From positions 1-34,133 of the forward strand of contig JAAENG010000596.1 of the NCBI GenBank assembly GCA_024224665.1: a stretch of 34,133 nt of DNA. Direction: 5' to 3'. A program made the position numbers and the translations under genes. Positions 1 through 9,111 of the stretch are shown piece by piece (the first letter of the stretch is position 1; each line of letters begins with the position of its first letter). The DNA comes from Chloroflexota bacterium. Lineage in GTDB: Bacteria; Chloroflexota; Anaerolineae; J102. The notes under the pieces are model-generated. The model had not been told where the DNA came from and searched no databases. It worked only from the letters and a program-made list of their open reading frames with translations.

Positions 1-2763
1 CCTACGCCCACCTTCACTCCTACGCCCACCTTGACACCGACTGCGACGGACACGCCGACGATTACACCCACCCCCACCATCACCCCCACTCCCACGATTA
101 CGCCAACAGCTACGATTACGCCGACAGCTACGATTACGCCGACAGCAACAGATACCCCGACGATCACACCCACGCCCACCATCACCCCGTCACCAACTGC
201 CACACCCCCTCCACCTGCAATCTCACTGGGAAGGGTGCGAGTAGGATTGCGCCCACATGGTATTGCCGTTGATCCCCTGCTAGACCTGGTGTATGTCGGC
301 AATCACGAAGGGGGGAATGTCAGCGTTCTCGATGGCGCCAGTGGGGCGTTGCAGAATACACTCGGTTCAGGTGGGTCGCTGGGCGCCAACGGCGTAGCTT
401 TCGATCCATTACAGGGGCATATTCTCGTTGCCAACAAGTTTACCGATGATGTTGTCGCCATCGATCGCCATACACCAGGGAACGTGATGCGAGCACAAGT
501 GGGTAGCCAACCTGATGGTATCACCATCGATGTCGGCAAAAGCCGCCTGTATGCTGCCAATTTCTCCGATAACACCCTGTCGATCATCAACACGCAGACC
601 ATGGTCGAAACTGGCCGTGTGCCGGTGGGCCTCACACCATCGCACGTCGTCTTCGACCCTGTCAGTGGCCATATATTTGTTACACATCATATCGCTCATT
701 CGGTAGCCGAACTGGACGGAAACGGCACGCTCGTACGCCAATGGGCCCTGATCGGGCGGGGACCTTATGGCATCAGCATAGATAGGGCGAACCGGCGGGT
801 TTTCACCGCGAATCGTCTCGATAACTCGGTGAGTGTGCTTTACCTAGGTAATGGCCAACAGGACCGCTTTTCGATGCCATGCTCGACCAGACTGGTTGCC
901 TACAATGCCAACACCAATCGCCTGTGGGCAGTATGTGATGTCACCAGCACGCTTTATCTTTTGAATCCTGATAACGGGACTATTCAACTCACATTTCCCT
1001 TGGGGGATGATCCGGATGAAGGAATCGCTATCAATCTGACAACAAATCGGTTGTACGTTAGCAACGCCGGCGATGATACCATCAGCATGTTTCAGGAACG
1101 AGGGCCGTTGAGTACGCCTACACCTTTGCCCACGTTCACAGTTACACCCACAGCAACCAAGACACCGCCGCCATCGTACACTCCAACACGAACGCCTACC
1201 CATACACCGACCAAGACGCCAACCCTCACACCAACAACAACCTACACGCCTACAGCTACATCCACAGCCACCTCATCTCCAGCGCCTACAGCCACGGCAA
1301 CTTGTGCCCCCGTACCCGATAAATACGAACCCAACAATGAGGCTGCCAATGCAACCACGTTACAAGTCAGTGGGCGCCCGCAGAAGCACAATTTTCATGA
1401 CTCGTCCGATCAGGATTGGCTCCAAATAGAGCTTGTGTCTGGAGAATTCTATCTGGCTGAAGCAGGCGTATCTGGTTGGGTTGATGTCGATCCTTACCTG
1501 GAACTCTATGATAAGGATGGTGAGACACTGTTACAGGCTAACAATGATTTCATCGCAGGCGATCCATCTAGCGCCATACTTTTTACGCCCACAAGTAATG
1601 GACAGTATTTTCTGCGTGTGATCAATGCCAAAGGTCTGGGCACTTGTTTCACCTGGTATACAGTGGAGATAGCTTCGGTAACCCCACCCCCATCGCCGAC
1701 CCTTACACCAACATTGACACCAACCCTTATCTTTACAGCTAGCCATACACCAACGTACACCCCTCTCCCCCAAAATCAGTACCTACCTTTGATTCTGATC
1801 AAAGGGAACGTGGTTTCACTCGCCCGGACATTTGAGCACGTTTCACGGCTACCCTCGCGGCTCAGCCGGCAGATGCCACTCAGACCCAAACCCGTGGCCG
1901 TGGATGTACACCCGGTAACCGGCCAGATGGCCCTAGCTGAAAAACACACACTACGGTTTCTTTCACCTAGCGGACGTGAACGGCTGCGTGTGCGTTTGGG
2001 TCCTGATCCCGTCGCCGTGCACTTTGGCCCTGAGGATTTGCTATATATCAGCGATGCCACGCTGGAGCAGGTTTGGGCCGTGAACACCTCCACAGGTCGG
2101 GTTCAAGCCAAAAGTCTGAACCTCGGACATGTGGCCGGGCTGGTATCTATCGATAATCGAGTGTATGTCGCCGATAGCCTCGGAGATCGCATCATCGTTC
2201 TTGATTCCAACTTGAATACCATCGATACGTACAGAACCGGACCCTCTCCCTACGCGTTGGCTCATAAGGGCTCAAATTTAGCAGCCGCGCATGCTGGCGG
2301 CGACACCATTGGTTTGTTCGATCTTGACTCGTCTGCTAACCGTCGCGACGTCACTCTTGGCGGCCTCGGACACCCGCAGGCATTGACATTTAACGATGAT
2401 GGCAGCCGCCTCTATGCTTTATTTGTTTTCACACCCAAGTTCCATCGCATCGCCGAGATCGATGTGGCTTCTGCAGAGGTGCTGCGGCTAATCGGCGGAG
2501 ACTACGAGCGCCCAATGGTTGGTGCTTATAGTATGGCCTTCTCCGCAGGCATCCTCTTCATCCCCGAGGAAGATCGCTTACACCGATATGATCTCACGCA
2601 GGATGGTTGGCTCGAGCCGATGGCGAATGCTGCTACCACAACGCCATTTGGCATAGCGCTGACACCGGCGGGTGATCTAATTATCGCTTCCCTACTGCCG
2701 AGAGCGGAGGCTATCGTGGTCTCCCCTTCCGAACATTTGTTTGACAGGGTGCCTCCCCCATAA
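1..2763 (+). CDS. Secreted/surface YVTN-type beta-propeller protein with Thr/Pro-rich linkers and a PPC-like domain (5' truncated by window start)
   Basis: Frame is open from base 1 ([10 protein letters not shown]...). Blades such as '[32 protein letters not shown]' and '[25 protein letters not shown]'. '[15 protein letters not shown]...DQDWLQIEL...YFLRVIN' is PPC-like. Several (T-P)n linkers. Confidence 0.85.
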   Translation, partial: PTPTFTPTPTLTPTATDTPTITPTPTITPTPTITPTATITPTATITPTATDTPTITPTPTITPSPTATPPPPAISLGRVRVGLRPHGIAVDPLLDLVYVGNHEGGNVSVLDGASGALQNTLGSGGSLGANGVAFDPLQGHILVANKFTDDVVAIDRHTPGNVMRAQVGSQPDGITIDVGKSRLYAANFSDNTLSIINTQTMVETGRVPVGLTPSHVVFDPVSGHIFVTHHIAHSVAELDGNGTLVRQWALIGRGPYGISIDRANRRVFTANRLDNSVSVLYLGNGQQDRFSMPCSTRLVAYNANTNRLWAVCDVTSTLYLLNPDNGTIQLTFPLGDDPDEGIAINLTTNRLYVSNAGDDTISMFQERGPLSTPTPLPTFTVTPTATKTPPPSYTPTRTPTHTPTKTPTLTPTTTYTPTATSTATSSPAPTATATCAPVPDKYEPNNEAANATTLQVSGRPQKHNFHDSSDQDWLQIELVSGEFYLAEAGVSGWVDVDPYLELYDKDGETLLQANNDFIAGDPSSAILFTPTSNGQYFLRVINAKGLGTCFTWYTVEIASVTPPPSPTLTPTLTPTLIFTASHTPTYTPLPQNQYLPLILIKGNVVSLARTFEHVSRLPSRLSRQMPLRPKPVAVDVHPVTGQMALAEKHTLRFLSPSGRERLRVRLGPDPVAVHFGPEDLLYISDATLEQVWAVNTSTGRVQAKSLNLGHVAGLVSIDNRVYVADSLGDRIIVLDSNLNTIDTYRTGPSPYALAHKGSNLAAAHAGGDTIGLFDLDSSANRRDVTLGGLGHPQALTFNDDGSRLYALFVFTPKFHRIAEIDVASAEVLRLIGGDYERPMVGAYSMAFSAGILFIPEEDRLHRYDLTQDGWLEPMANAATTTPFGIALTPAGDLIIASLLPRAEAIVVSPSEHLFDRVPPP
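94..147 (+). repeat. 18-bp tandem repeat (acgattacgccRacagcW x3) encoding the TITPTA linker
   Basis: acgattacgccaacagct / acgattacgccgacagct / acgattacgccgacagca in consecutive 18-bp units. Confidence 0.8.
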
Positions 2764-2910
2764 CTATAATGAGCCGGTATGTTGGTGGGACAAAGTGACA
2801 TGACAGAATATAAATGGTCGGGTTGCTGCCGGACCCGCGGCCAGCAGCCCCGCTCATGCTTGTAACCCCGACATATATCGTTTTTAGAAGTACGCTGCTT
2901 CGAAAATAAC

Positions 2911-2938
2911 AAGGCAAAAAGCAAAGTGCAAAAGGCAA
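2911..2938. repeat. Degenerate heptamer array (AAGGCAA AAAGCAA AGTGCAA AAGGCAA) upstream of dnaG
   Basis: Four consecutive 7-nt units read directly. Confidence 0.65.
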
Positions 2939-3046
2939 ATGTGCCCTCCGCTTCTAAAATAGCTCCATCTTGGAGTGCCAGCCCCTTCCCCTATCTGCGT
3001 AAAGCCTTCCGTCAAATTCGTCGTCTTCCCCCAGCCAGGTCATTCT

Positions 3047-5044
3047 ATGCCCCGTTTTCTCATCGACGAAGTCAAAGATCGTCTCGATATTGTGGAAGTT
3101 ATTGGCGGCTATGTTGCCTTGAAGCGTTCAGGCAACAGTTATAGAGCCCTATGTCCTTTTCACAACGAAAAAACGCCATCATTTCATGTCTTTCCCGATA
3201 CGGGTACATGGCGCTGTTTTGGCGCATGTGGAGAAGGCGGCGACGTGATTAACTTCGTACAAAAGCGCGAAAGTCTCGATTTTCCTGAAGCATATCGGAT
3301 GCTTGCTCAACGGGCAGGTGTCGATATCGATCAAAACCGTGATCCAGAAGCGACCAGCAGACTCAATCGCTTACGAGATGTCAATCATCTGGCTGCCACT
3401 TATTTTCATCACCAGCTACTCAACAGTGCCGCAGGCGAAGCAGCACGTGCTTATCTACGACGCCGAGAGATCACTGACGAAACCATTCAACAATTCCAGA
3501 TTGGCTTCGTCCCCGAGGGTTGGGATAACTTGATCACCTACATGAGATCGCGTGAGTATGAACTCGATGATCTAGAAGCTGCCGGTCTCATCATTCGTAG
3601 AGAAGATGGTGGTGGTTACGATCGTTTTCGGGATCGGGTGATCATCCCCATCTGTGATTCACAAGGCCGGGTGATTGGCTTTGGTGGGCGCATATTGGGC
3701 GATGGCGAACCCAAATATCTCAACTCTCCTCAGACGGCGCTCTTTGATAAAAGCAGGGTTGTCTTTGCTTATGATCACGCCCGGCGTTCGATCATATCAC
3801 AGGATCAGGTTGTGCTTGTAGAAGGCTACATGGATGTGATTAGCGCACACCAGCGTGGTTTTAAGAACGTCGTCGCAGCTATGGGCACCTCTATCACACC
3901 TCAACAGCTTAAGGTGCTAAGCGGAAAAACCCAGCAATTTGTATTTGCGCTGGATGCTGATGCTGCCGGGATCAACGCCACCTTACGCAGTATTCATGTG
4001 GTACGCGAAACGTTTGCTAGTGCGGCAGTGCCCGTTCCTACAGCGGGGGGCAGATTTCGGCACGAACCCCGCCTTGCTGCGGTTGTCAAGATCGCTGCGA
4101 TGCCCGACGGCATGGATCCAGATGATGTTTTGAGAAAGGATCCATCCATGTGGCAACGTCTGATCGATGGAGCTATGCCTCTTGTTGATTATTATTTCGA
4201 ACAAGCCGCTTCTGAAGATGACCTCAGCACGGCACATGGCAAGGCCGATTTTGTCAAACGCTTACTGCCCATTATCAATGAAATCGACGATATAATCGAA
4301 CGAAAACACTATGTCGCACGTCTGGCCACGCTCTCAGGCGTTACCGAACGGGAGATCGATCAGCAGCTTGAGATCTATGCGCAGAACCTTAGCAGGGCCC
4401 GAAAACGTGCAACTGCGATTCCCAAGCCAGCCGAACCGCAATCAGATAGCGAGGAACCGCCATCTCTATGGCAAGATGAACCCGAGACGCCTACGCATGC
4501 TCGGCCTTCCCGCGTCGCCACATCTCGTGACCAGCAGATCGAAGAGCATATATTAGCCTACCTCGTTATTCGCACGGATCTGCTGATATGGGCGGATGGC
4601 GAATTGGCTATGATCCGGCTAGACCCTATCGACACAGTAGATTTTCAACATGCGGCCAATCGAGCGATCTTTGACGCTCAACAGGAATTCTTGTACAGTG
4701 ACGCAGCCGCGTTACCTTCGGGCCTCAGCCAGCATCTGGATCCCTCGCTATTACCGCATTTCGAGAGTATCTGGCAGCAAGCGCAGAACTGCCGTGAATT
4801 ACGCGATGAGCAATTGCGCAAAGATCTGGTTGATAGTGTGCTCAGGCTGCGGCTGCGGCGTGTCGAACAGGACACGTTGAAACTCGAACAGCTTATTCGC
4901 GAAGCAGACGATGAGCAAGATCTACGAAGCCATCTCGGCCATCTCGGTAAAAAAAGTCGCGAAATGCAAACCCTCACCAAAGTCATTGCCTCTCGTTCTC
5001 ACTCTAGCCGATGGATGAATGGTAACCAACGCTATACGACTTGA
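3047..5044 (+). CDS. dnaG: DNA primase DnaG
   Basis: MPRFLIDEVKDRLDIVEVIGGYVALKRSGNSYRALCPFHNEKTPSFHVFPDTGTWRCFGACGEGGD (CHC2 zinc finger), 'GFGGRILGDGEPKYLNSPQT', TOPRIM 'VVLVEGYMDVISAHQRGF'. Start set at internal ATG 3047 rather than 2975 on family N-terminus. Confidence 0.96.
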   Translation: MPRFLIDEVKDRLDIVEVIGGYVALKRSGNSYRALCPFHNEKTPSFHVFPDTGTWRCFGACGEGGDVINFVQKRESLDFPEAYRMLAQRAGVDIDQNRDPEATSRLNRLRDVNHLAATYFHHQLLNSAAGEAARAYLRRREITDETIQQFQIGFVPEGWDNLITYMRSREYELDDLEAAGLIIRREDGGGYDRFRDRVIIPICDSQGRVIGFGGRILGDGEPKYLNSPQTALFDKSRVVFAYDHARRSIISQDQVVLVEGYMDVISAHQRGFKNVVAAMGTSITPQQLKVLSGKTQQFVFALDADAAGINATLRSIHVVRETFASAAVPVPTAGGRFRHEPRLAAVVKIAAMPDGMDPDDVLRKDPSMWQRLIDGAMPLVDYYFEQAASEDDLSTAHGKADFVKRLLPIINEIDDIIERKHYVARLATLSGVTEREIDQQLEIYAQNLSRARKRATAIPKPAEPQSDSEEPPSLWQDEPETPTHARPSRVATSRDQQIEEHILAYLVIRTDLLIWADGELAMIRLDPIDTVDFQHAANRAIFDAQQEFLYSDAAALPSGLSQHLDPSLLPHFESIWQQAQNCRELRDEQLRKDLVDSVLRLRLRRVEQDTLKLEQLIREADDEQDLRSHLGHLGKKSREMQTLTKVIASRSHSSRWMNGNQRYTT

Positions 5045-5077
5045 AACTTCTTCGTTCTGGGTGTTATCCCACATTAT

Positions 5078-6394
5078 ATGAGTTCAACCCCACATCTTGA
5101 GACAGAACAAACTGAAACGAGTGATAATCGTGATTCCGACGAGTCGATTGAACAGATCGATGGCGCCTCTGAATATCAGGATGAAGAGGAAGCAGAGAGA
5201 GACGATGAGACTTCAACGGACGACTTTGTCTCGATTCCGATTTTAGAACTGGACGATGACGATGAATCCAACCTGCTACCAGATATCGAGCGTGACACAA
5301 AACTGGAAGCGGAGGTCGAAGCCGAAGCAACCATACCGGTCGAACGCATCGTCGATGATGTCAGTATCAACGATCCGGTACGGCAGTACTTGCGCGAGAT
5401 CGGACGTCATGACCTTCTGACCGCCGATCAAGAAATTGCCATTGCCAAACGCATTCGCGCCGGGCAGGAGGCCGAAGCACGCGTCTTGGAAATGGCCAGT
5501 GACGGTATGAGCACCTCCGATGCTCTGGCGCTGTTACCTGAGGAGGAACAGGAGCAAGTTCAGGCACTTATCGACGATGGCTATGAGGCCCAAAAGGAGT
5601 TGAGCCGTAGTAACCTGCGTCTTGTCGTGAGCGTTGCTAAACGATATATTGGCCGAGGTATGAGTTTCTTGGATCTGATTCAGGAAGGCAATCTTGGTCT
5701 TCTCAGAGCGGTTGAGAAATTCGATTACGAGCTTGGTTTTAAGTTCAGTACTTACGCAACATGGTGGATTCGACAGTCAATCAGTCGGGCGATTGCGGAT
5801 CAGGCCAGAACCATCCGTATCCCCGTCCATATGGTTGAGAGTATCAACCGTCTATTGCGCATTCAAAGGGGTCTGACCCAGGAATTAGGGCGAGAACCAA
5901 CTGCTGAAGAAATTGCATTGGAGATGGACTTTATCGAGCCCGAAGAAGAGCGGATTGCGATCAAGCGGGCGGTGACAAACGGCGATCCCTTGAATCCAAT
6001 GCAAAAACGAGCGCTGAAGCGCGCTTCTGCCAAAGTCCGTCGCATCAAACGAGTCTCTCAAGAACCGATGTCACTGGAGATGCCTGTTGGCAATGAAGAT
6101 AGCAGCTCGTTGGGCGATTTCATCGAGGATGACAGCCTGCCAGCACCCGCTGACGCCGCCTCCCAGCAATTGCTAAAAGAACAGATGCATGAAATACTCG
6201 AACAATTGAGCGAGCGTGAACGCAAAGTTCTAGAGATGCGTTTCGGTTTGAATGATGGTATGAGCCGTACCCTGGAAGAGGTTGGTAAAGAGTTTGGCGT
6301 CACGCGAGAGCGTATTCGCCAGATCGAAGCAAAAGCACTGCGCAAGTTGCGGCACCCCATCCGTAGCCGCAAGCTGAGAGATTATCTAGGGTAG
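5078..6394 (+). CDS. rpoD: Primary sigma-70 factor
   Basis: '[11 protein letters not shown]', '[74 protein letters not shown]', C-terminal '[29 protein letters not shown]'. Directly after dnaG. Confidence 0.97.
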   Translation: MSSTPHLETEQTETSDNRDSDESIEQIDGASEYQDEEEAERDDETSTDDFVSIPILELDDDDESNLLPDIERDTKLEAEVEAEATIPVERIVDDVSINDPVRQYLREIGRHDLLTADQEIAIAKRIRAGQEAEARVLEMASDGMSTSDALALLPEEEQEQVQALIDDGYEAQKELSRSNLRLVVSVAKRYIGRGMSFLDLIQEGNLGLLRAVEKFDYELGFKFSTYATWWIRQSISRAIADQARTIRIPVHMVESINRLLRIQRGLTQELGREPTAEEIALEMDFIEPEEERIAIKRAVTNGDPLNPMQKRALKRASAKVRRIKRVSQEPMSLEMPVGNEDSSSLGDFIEDDSLPAPADAASQQLLKEQMHEILEQLSERERKVLEMRFGLNDGMSRTLEEVGKEFGVTRERIRQIEAKALRKLRHPIRSRKLRDYLG

Positions 6395-6397
6395 CTG

Positions 6398-6619
6398 CTA
6401 TCCGATTCTCATACCGAGTTGCTCAAGCACCTGTTTAGTTTGTATCGAGTTGTTGTGCTCTATAGCTCGCATATTTTGGGCAATAGCCGCACTCGTATTT
6501 CTCAGGCTGCCCTCGATGAGTACACATGCTTGCGGTGGTAGTTGTAGGCGTTCACATAGCCGCTGGTGCATAAAGGGGGGATCTGGCTTTCGCAGGCCTT
6601 CCAATGCACTGATCATCAT
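6398..6619 (-). pseudogene. C-terminal fragment of a HAD-like hydrolase
   Basis: 'GLRKPDPPFMHQRLCERLQLPPQACVLIEGSLRNTSAAIAQNMRAIEH' resembles HAD motif III/IV ('G.RKPD...L...P..cvfiDD...N...A...GM.aI'). No motif I aspartate; motif IV acidic pair reads EG. Start overlaps the upstream stop. Confidence 0.5.
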
Positions 6620-7485
6620 GGCGCGTGTACCTGCTTTATCAGAACAGGTACGCGCCGTCCCACCGCCCGGAATCCAAAGCCTTGGTAAAGTCGTTGAGAG
6701 GTCTTATTGTGCCATTGCGTATTGAGCGTCACGACCTCCACCGCATTGCTTGCGGCAAAGTCAAGTGCATCAGCCAAGAGATATCGTCCAAATCCCTGTC
6801 CTTGCACGTTAGGATCAATCCCTACACGAACAATCTGAGCATGTGTGCCATGGACATCGATACAAGCATAGCCGGCCAGTGTCTCGCCAACTTCTAAGAC
6901 AACCAGCCGGCTGGTTGTTAACAGCAATTGTACCAATTCGCCGCTAGAAAATTGCCAGGGCCAGTCAAAACAGCGGTGATCGAGCGCTTTTAGCTCACCG
7001 ATTTCTGAAGGGGCCAGGGAGCGTAGACGACACAAGCGACTGGGCAGGTGCTGGTCTACCATGGATTGGACTGGGACTGCACGTTCGAAATTGACTATAT
7101 AGTCGCGTGTCGTAAAGTCGCGTCGGATCAACGGTGGTACCAGCCAGGATTCCATAGCAAAGTGCATCAGATAGCGCTTATTTTCGAGCGATAATGCATC
7201 TTCCAACGGTTGTAACAAGTGGGTTACACCCGTATCAAGGCGCCAACCATTGACAAGCACGACCCCGCGTATCTGAGCCAAAGCCCGCTGTCTTGAAGTA
7301 GCACAGATAAAGCCCCACAGTACCGCGCCGGTATCGGCTATGAAGCAATAGTCACGCTCGATCATGCGCAAGAGATCTTCGTAACCGAAACGAATACAAC
7401 TTCGGCGTGCACGTTGGATTAATTGTTGGATGCGGTCGACGTCGGTAAGTCGAGCGCGGCGAACTTCGACTTGAAGATCCTGCAT
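6616..7485 (-). CDS. GNAT family N-acetyltransferase
   Basis: C-terminal 'IVRVGIDPNVQGQGFGRYLLADALDFAASNAVEVVTLNTQWHNKTSQRLYQGFGFRAVGRR' is a GNAT acetyl-CoA motif. Confidence 0.88.
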   Translation of the reverse strand: MQDLQVEVRRARLTDVDRIQQLIQRARRSCIRFGYEDLLRMIERDYCFIADTGAVLWGFICATSRQRALAQIRGVVLVNGWRLDTGVTHLLQPLEDALSLENKRYLMHFAMESWLVPPLIRRDFTTRDYIVNFERAVPVQSMVDQHLPSRLCRLRSLAPSEIGELKALDHRCFDWPWQFSSGELVQLLLTTSRLVVLEVGETLAGYACIDVHGTHAQIVRVGIDPNVQGQGFGRYLLADALDFAASNAVEVVTLNTQWHNKTSQRLYQGFGFRAVGRRVPVLIKQVHAP

Positions 7486-8039
7486 ATGTCAGTTCAGGTT
7501 ATTGAAACAGTGCTTGATTTAGTGTCATCTTTTGAACACCCCTATTCTTACCACAGCCCTGGTATCTGAGCAATCCAACAGCGGCCACCGGGGCGGAGAT
7601 ACTCCTTGGGAAGAGACATATTCAGAAAGCCACAGGTCTCTTCATCGCCAGCCGCTAGTGGGTGCTGAGGATGGCTGGATTGGTCGGATCGTTCTTCATA
7701 GCTGCCGGTGCATCTCTTGCCTTGTCAATCGCCACAAGACGGGTCACTTTGTCTGCAACCAAACTCGCACCTGCGACCTGCTACTTGCCCCAAAAGGGCC
7801 TCATTTTCTCAGCGCAGTCTGGGAACAATTGCTAGTTATTTGATTGATGCTTTTCGGACAGCCCCTTTTGCAGATTAGTCTGCTCCCAACTCGTTTAGGA
7901 CACACCCATATGACACTTTCAGGTGTGTATCATCAATAATTTGCCTTCAAAATCTTACTGCTATTATAATAACGGTCGATGCCGTGCTTCTTCTTATCAA
8001 GATTTCGCAGATCCAAAATGCGGCATGTCGATGTGCCAT

Positions 8040-8207
8040 TAGACCAGTAGACCATTAGACCAGTAGACCATTAGACCAGTAGACCATTAGACCAGTAGAC
8101 CATTAGACCAGTAGACCAGTAGACCATTAGACCAGTAGACCAGTAGACCAGTAGACCATTAGACCATTAGACCAGTAGACCAGTAGACCAGTAGACCAGT
8201 AGACCAG
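8040..8207. repeat. Octamer tandem repeat, 21 copies of TAGACCA(G/T)
   Basis: Unbroken 8-bp periodicity; only the 8th base varies (G or T). Confidence 0.97.
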
Positions 8208-8436
8208 TAGTCCGGGATACGCCGTCCAGGCGATTAGCGAGATGCAATCTACCCGGAATACCTGTATTCTCGTTTGTCTGATCTACGGTATAGAGAAGCA
8301 CCTGATGTGGAATTTGGATCTGCTGAGTTTGTACTTTATGGACGGTGAAGATGTGTCGAAAACGATTCACACTATTTAGGAAAAAAATAAATTGTCTTAA
8401 AACCAACGCCATTGGCAGGTCAGAAGGTACGAGTCG

Positions 8437-9078
8437 ATGAGCAGTCTTCTCGAGTCACAATCTATTGAGCCTTCTGTCGCCGATACAGAGCCTCACCAAC
8501 ATGTTCCACTGCCCTTGCGCTGGATCAGTAGCCTGCTACTGAAGGTGCTAGGCTGGGAACTGATAGGTTCATCTAGAGGGGCCCCTAAGTTTGTTGTCGC
8601 CACACGACACACCTCGGCTTGGGATGTAATTTTAGGTCTGGCAGGGGGCTATGCCTCAGGTGTCCGCCCGCGCTGGTTAGTCAAAAAGGAGGCTATTACA
8701 GGTATCGTAGGAAGGATGATCCTCCTGGCGGGCGGCATCCCGGTCGACCGCTCACAGCAAAGCAACGTGGTTGACCAGATGGCAGATCTGTTTGCAGAAC
8801 AAGATCATTGTGTGCTTTACGTAGCTCCGGAGGGAACACGTGGAAAAGCCGGCTATTGGAGGACTGGGTTCTACTATATTGCACTGGCTGCAAATGTTCC
8901 CATTGTTTGCGCTTATCTCGACTACAAAGAGAAAAAAGTGGGTTTCACTGAACAGTTGTATGTATCCGGTGACCTCGAAGCCGATATGGAGATCATTCAT
9001 ACATGGTTCGCGAACATGACCCCGAAATATCCAGATCAGGTAGGGAAAATCCACCTAGAATCTGAAACACCACCCTAA
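8437..9078 (+). CDS. PlsC-like 1-acyl-glycerol-3-phosphate acyltransferase family protein
   Basis: HX4D motif 'RHTSAWDVI' and 'VAPEGTRGKAGYWRTGFYYIAL'. Confidence 0.87.
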   Translation: MSSLLESQSIEPSVADTEPHQHVPLPLRWISSLLLKVLGWELIGSSRGAPKFVVATRHTSAWDVILGLAGGYASGVRPRWLVKKEAITGIVGRMILLAGGIPVDRSQQSNVVDQMADLFAEQDHCVLYVAPEGTRGKAGYWRTGFYYIALAANVPIVCAYLDYKEKKVGFTEQLYVSGDLEADMEIIHTWFANMTPKYPDQVGKIHLESETPP

Positions 9079-9111
9079 ACCTCAATTGCTTTTCTGTAGG
9101 AGGATATAAAA

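Noticed and set aside
7532-7843. 103-aa plus-strand ORF in the GNAT-acyltransferase gap
   Set aside because: No family resemblance, no RBS, low-complexity composition; probably non-coding.
8040-8207. CRISPR array
   Set aside because: Unit is 8 nt with no spacers; simple tandem repeat.
8167-8412. 81-aa minus-strand ORF ending in LLVYWSTGLLV
   Set aside because: C-terminus is merely the octamer repeat translated; no domain in the rest.
7486-8436. tRNA or small RNA gene in the long gap
   Set aside because: No T-loop (GTTCRA) or cloverleaf pairing found on reading either strand.
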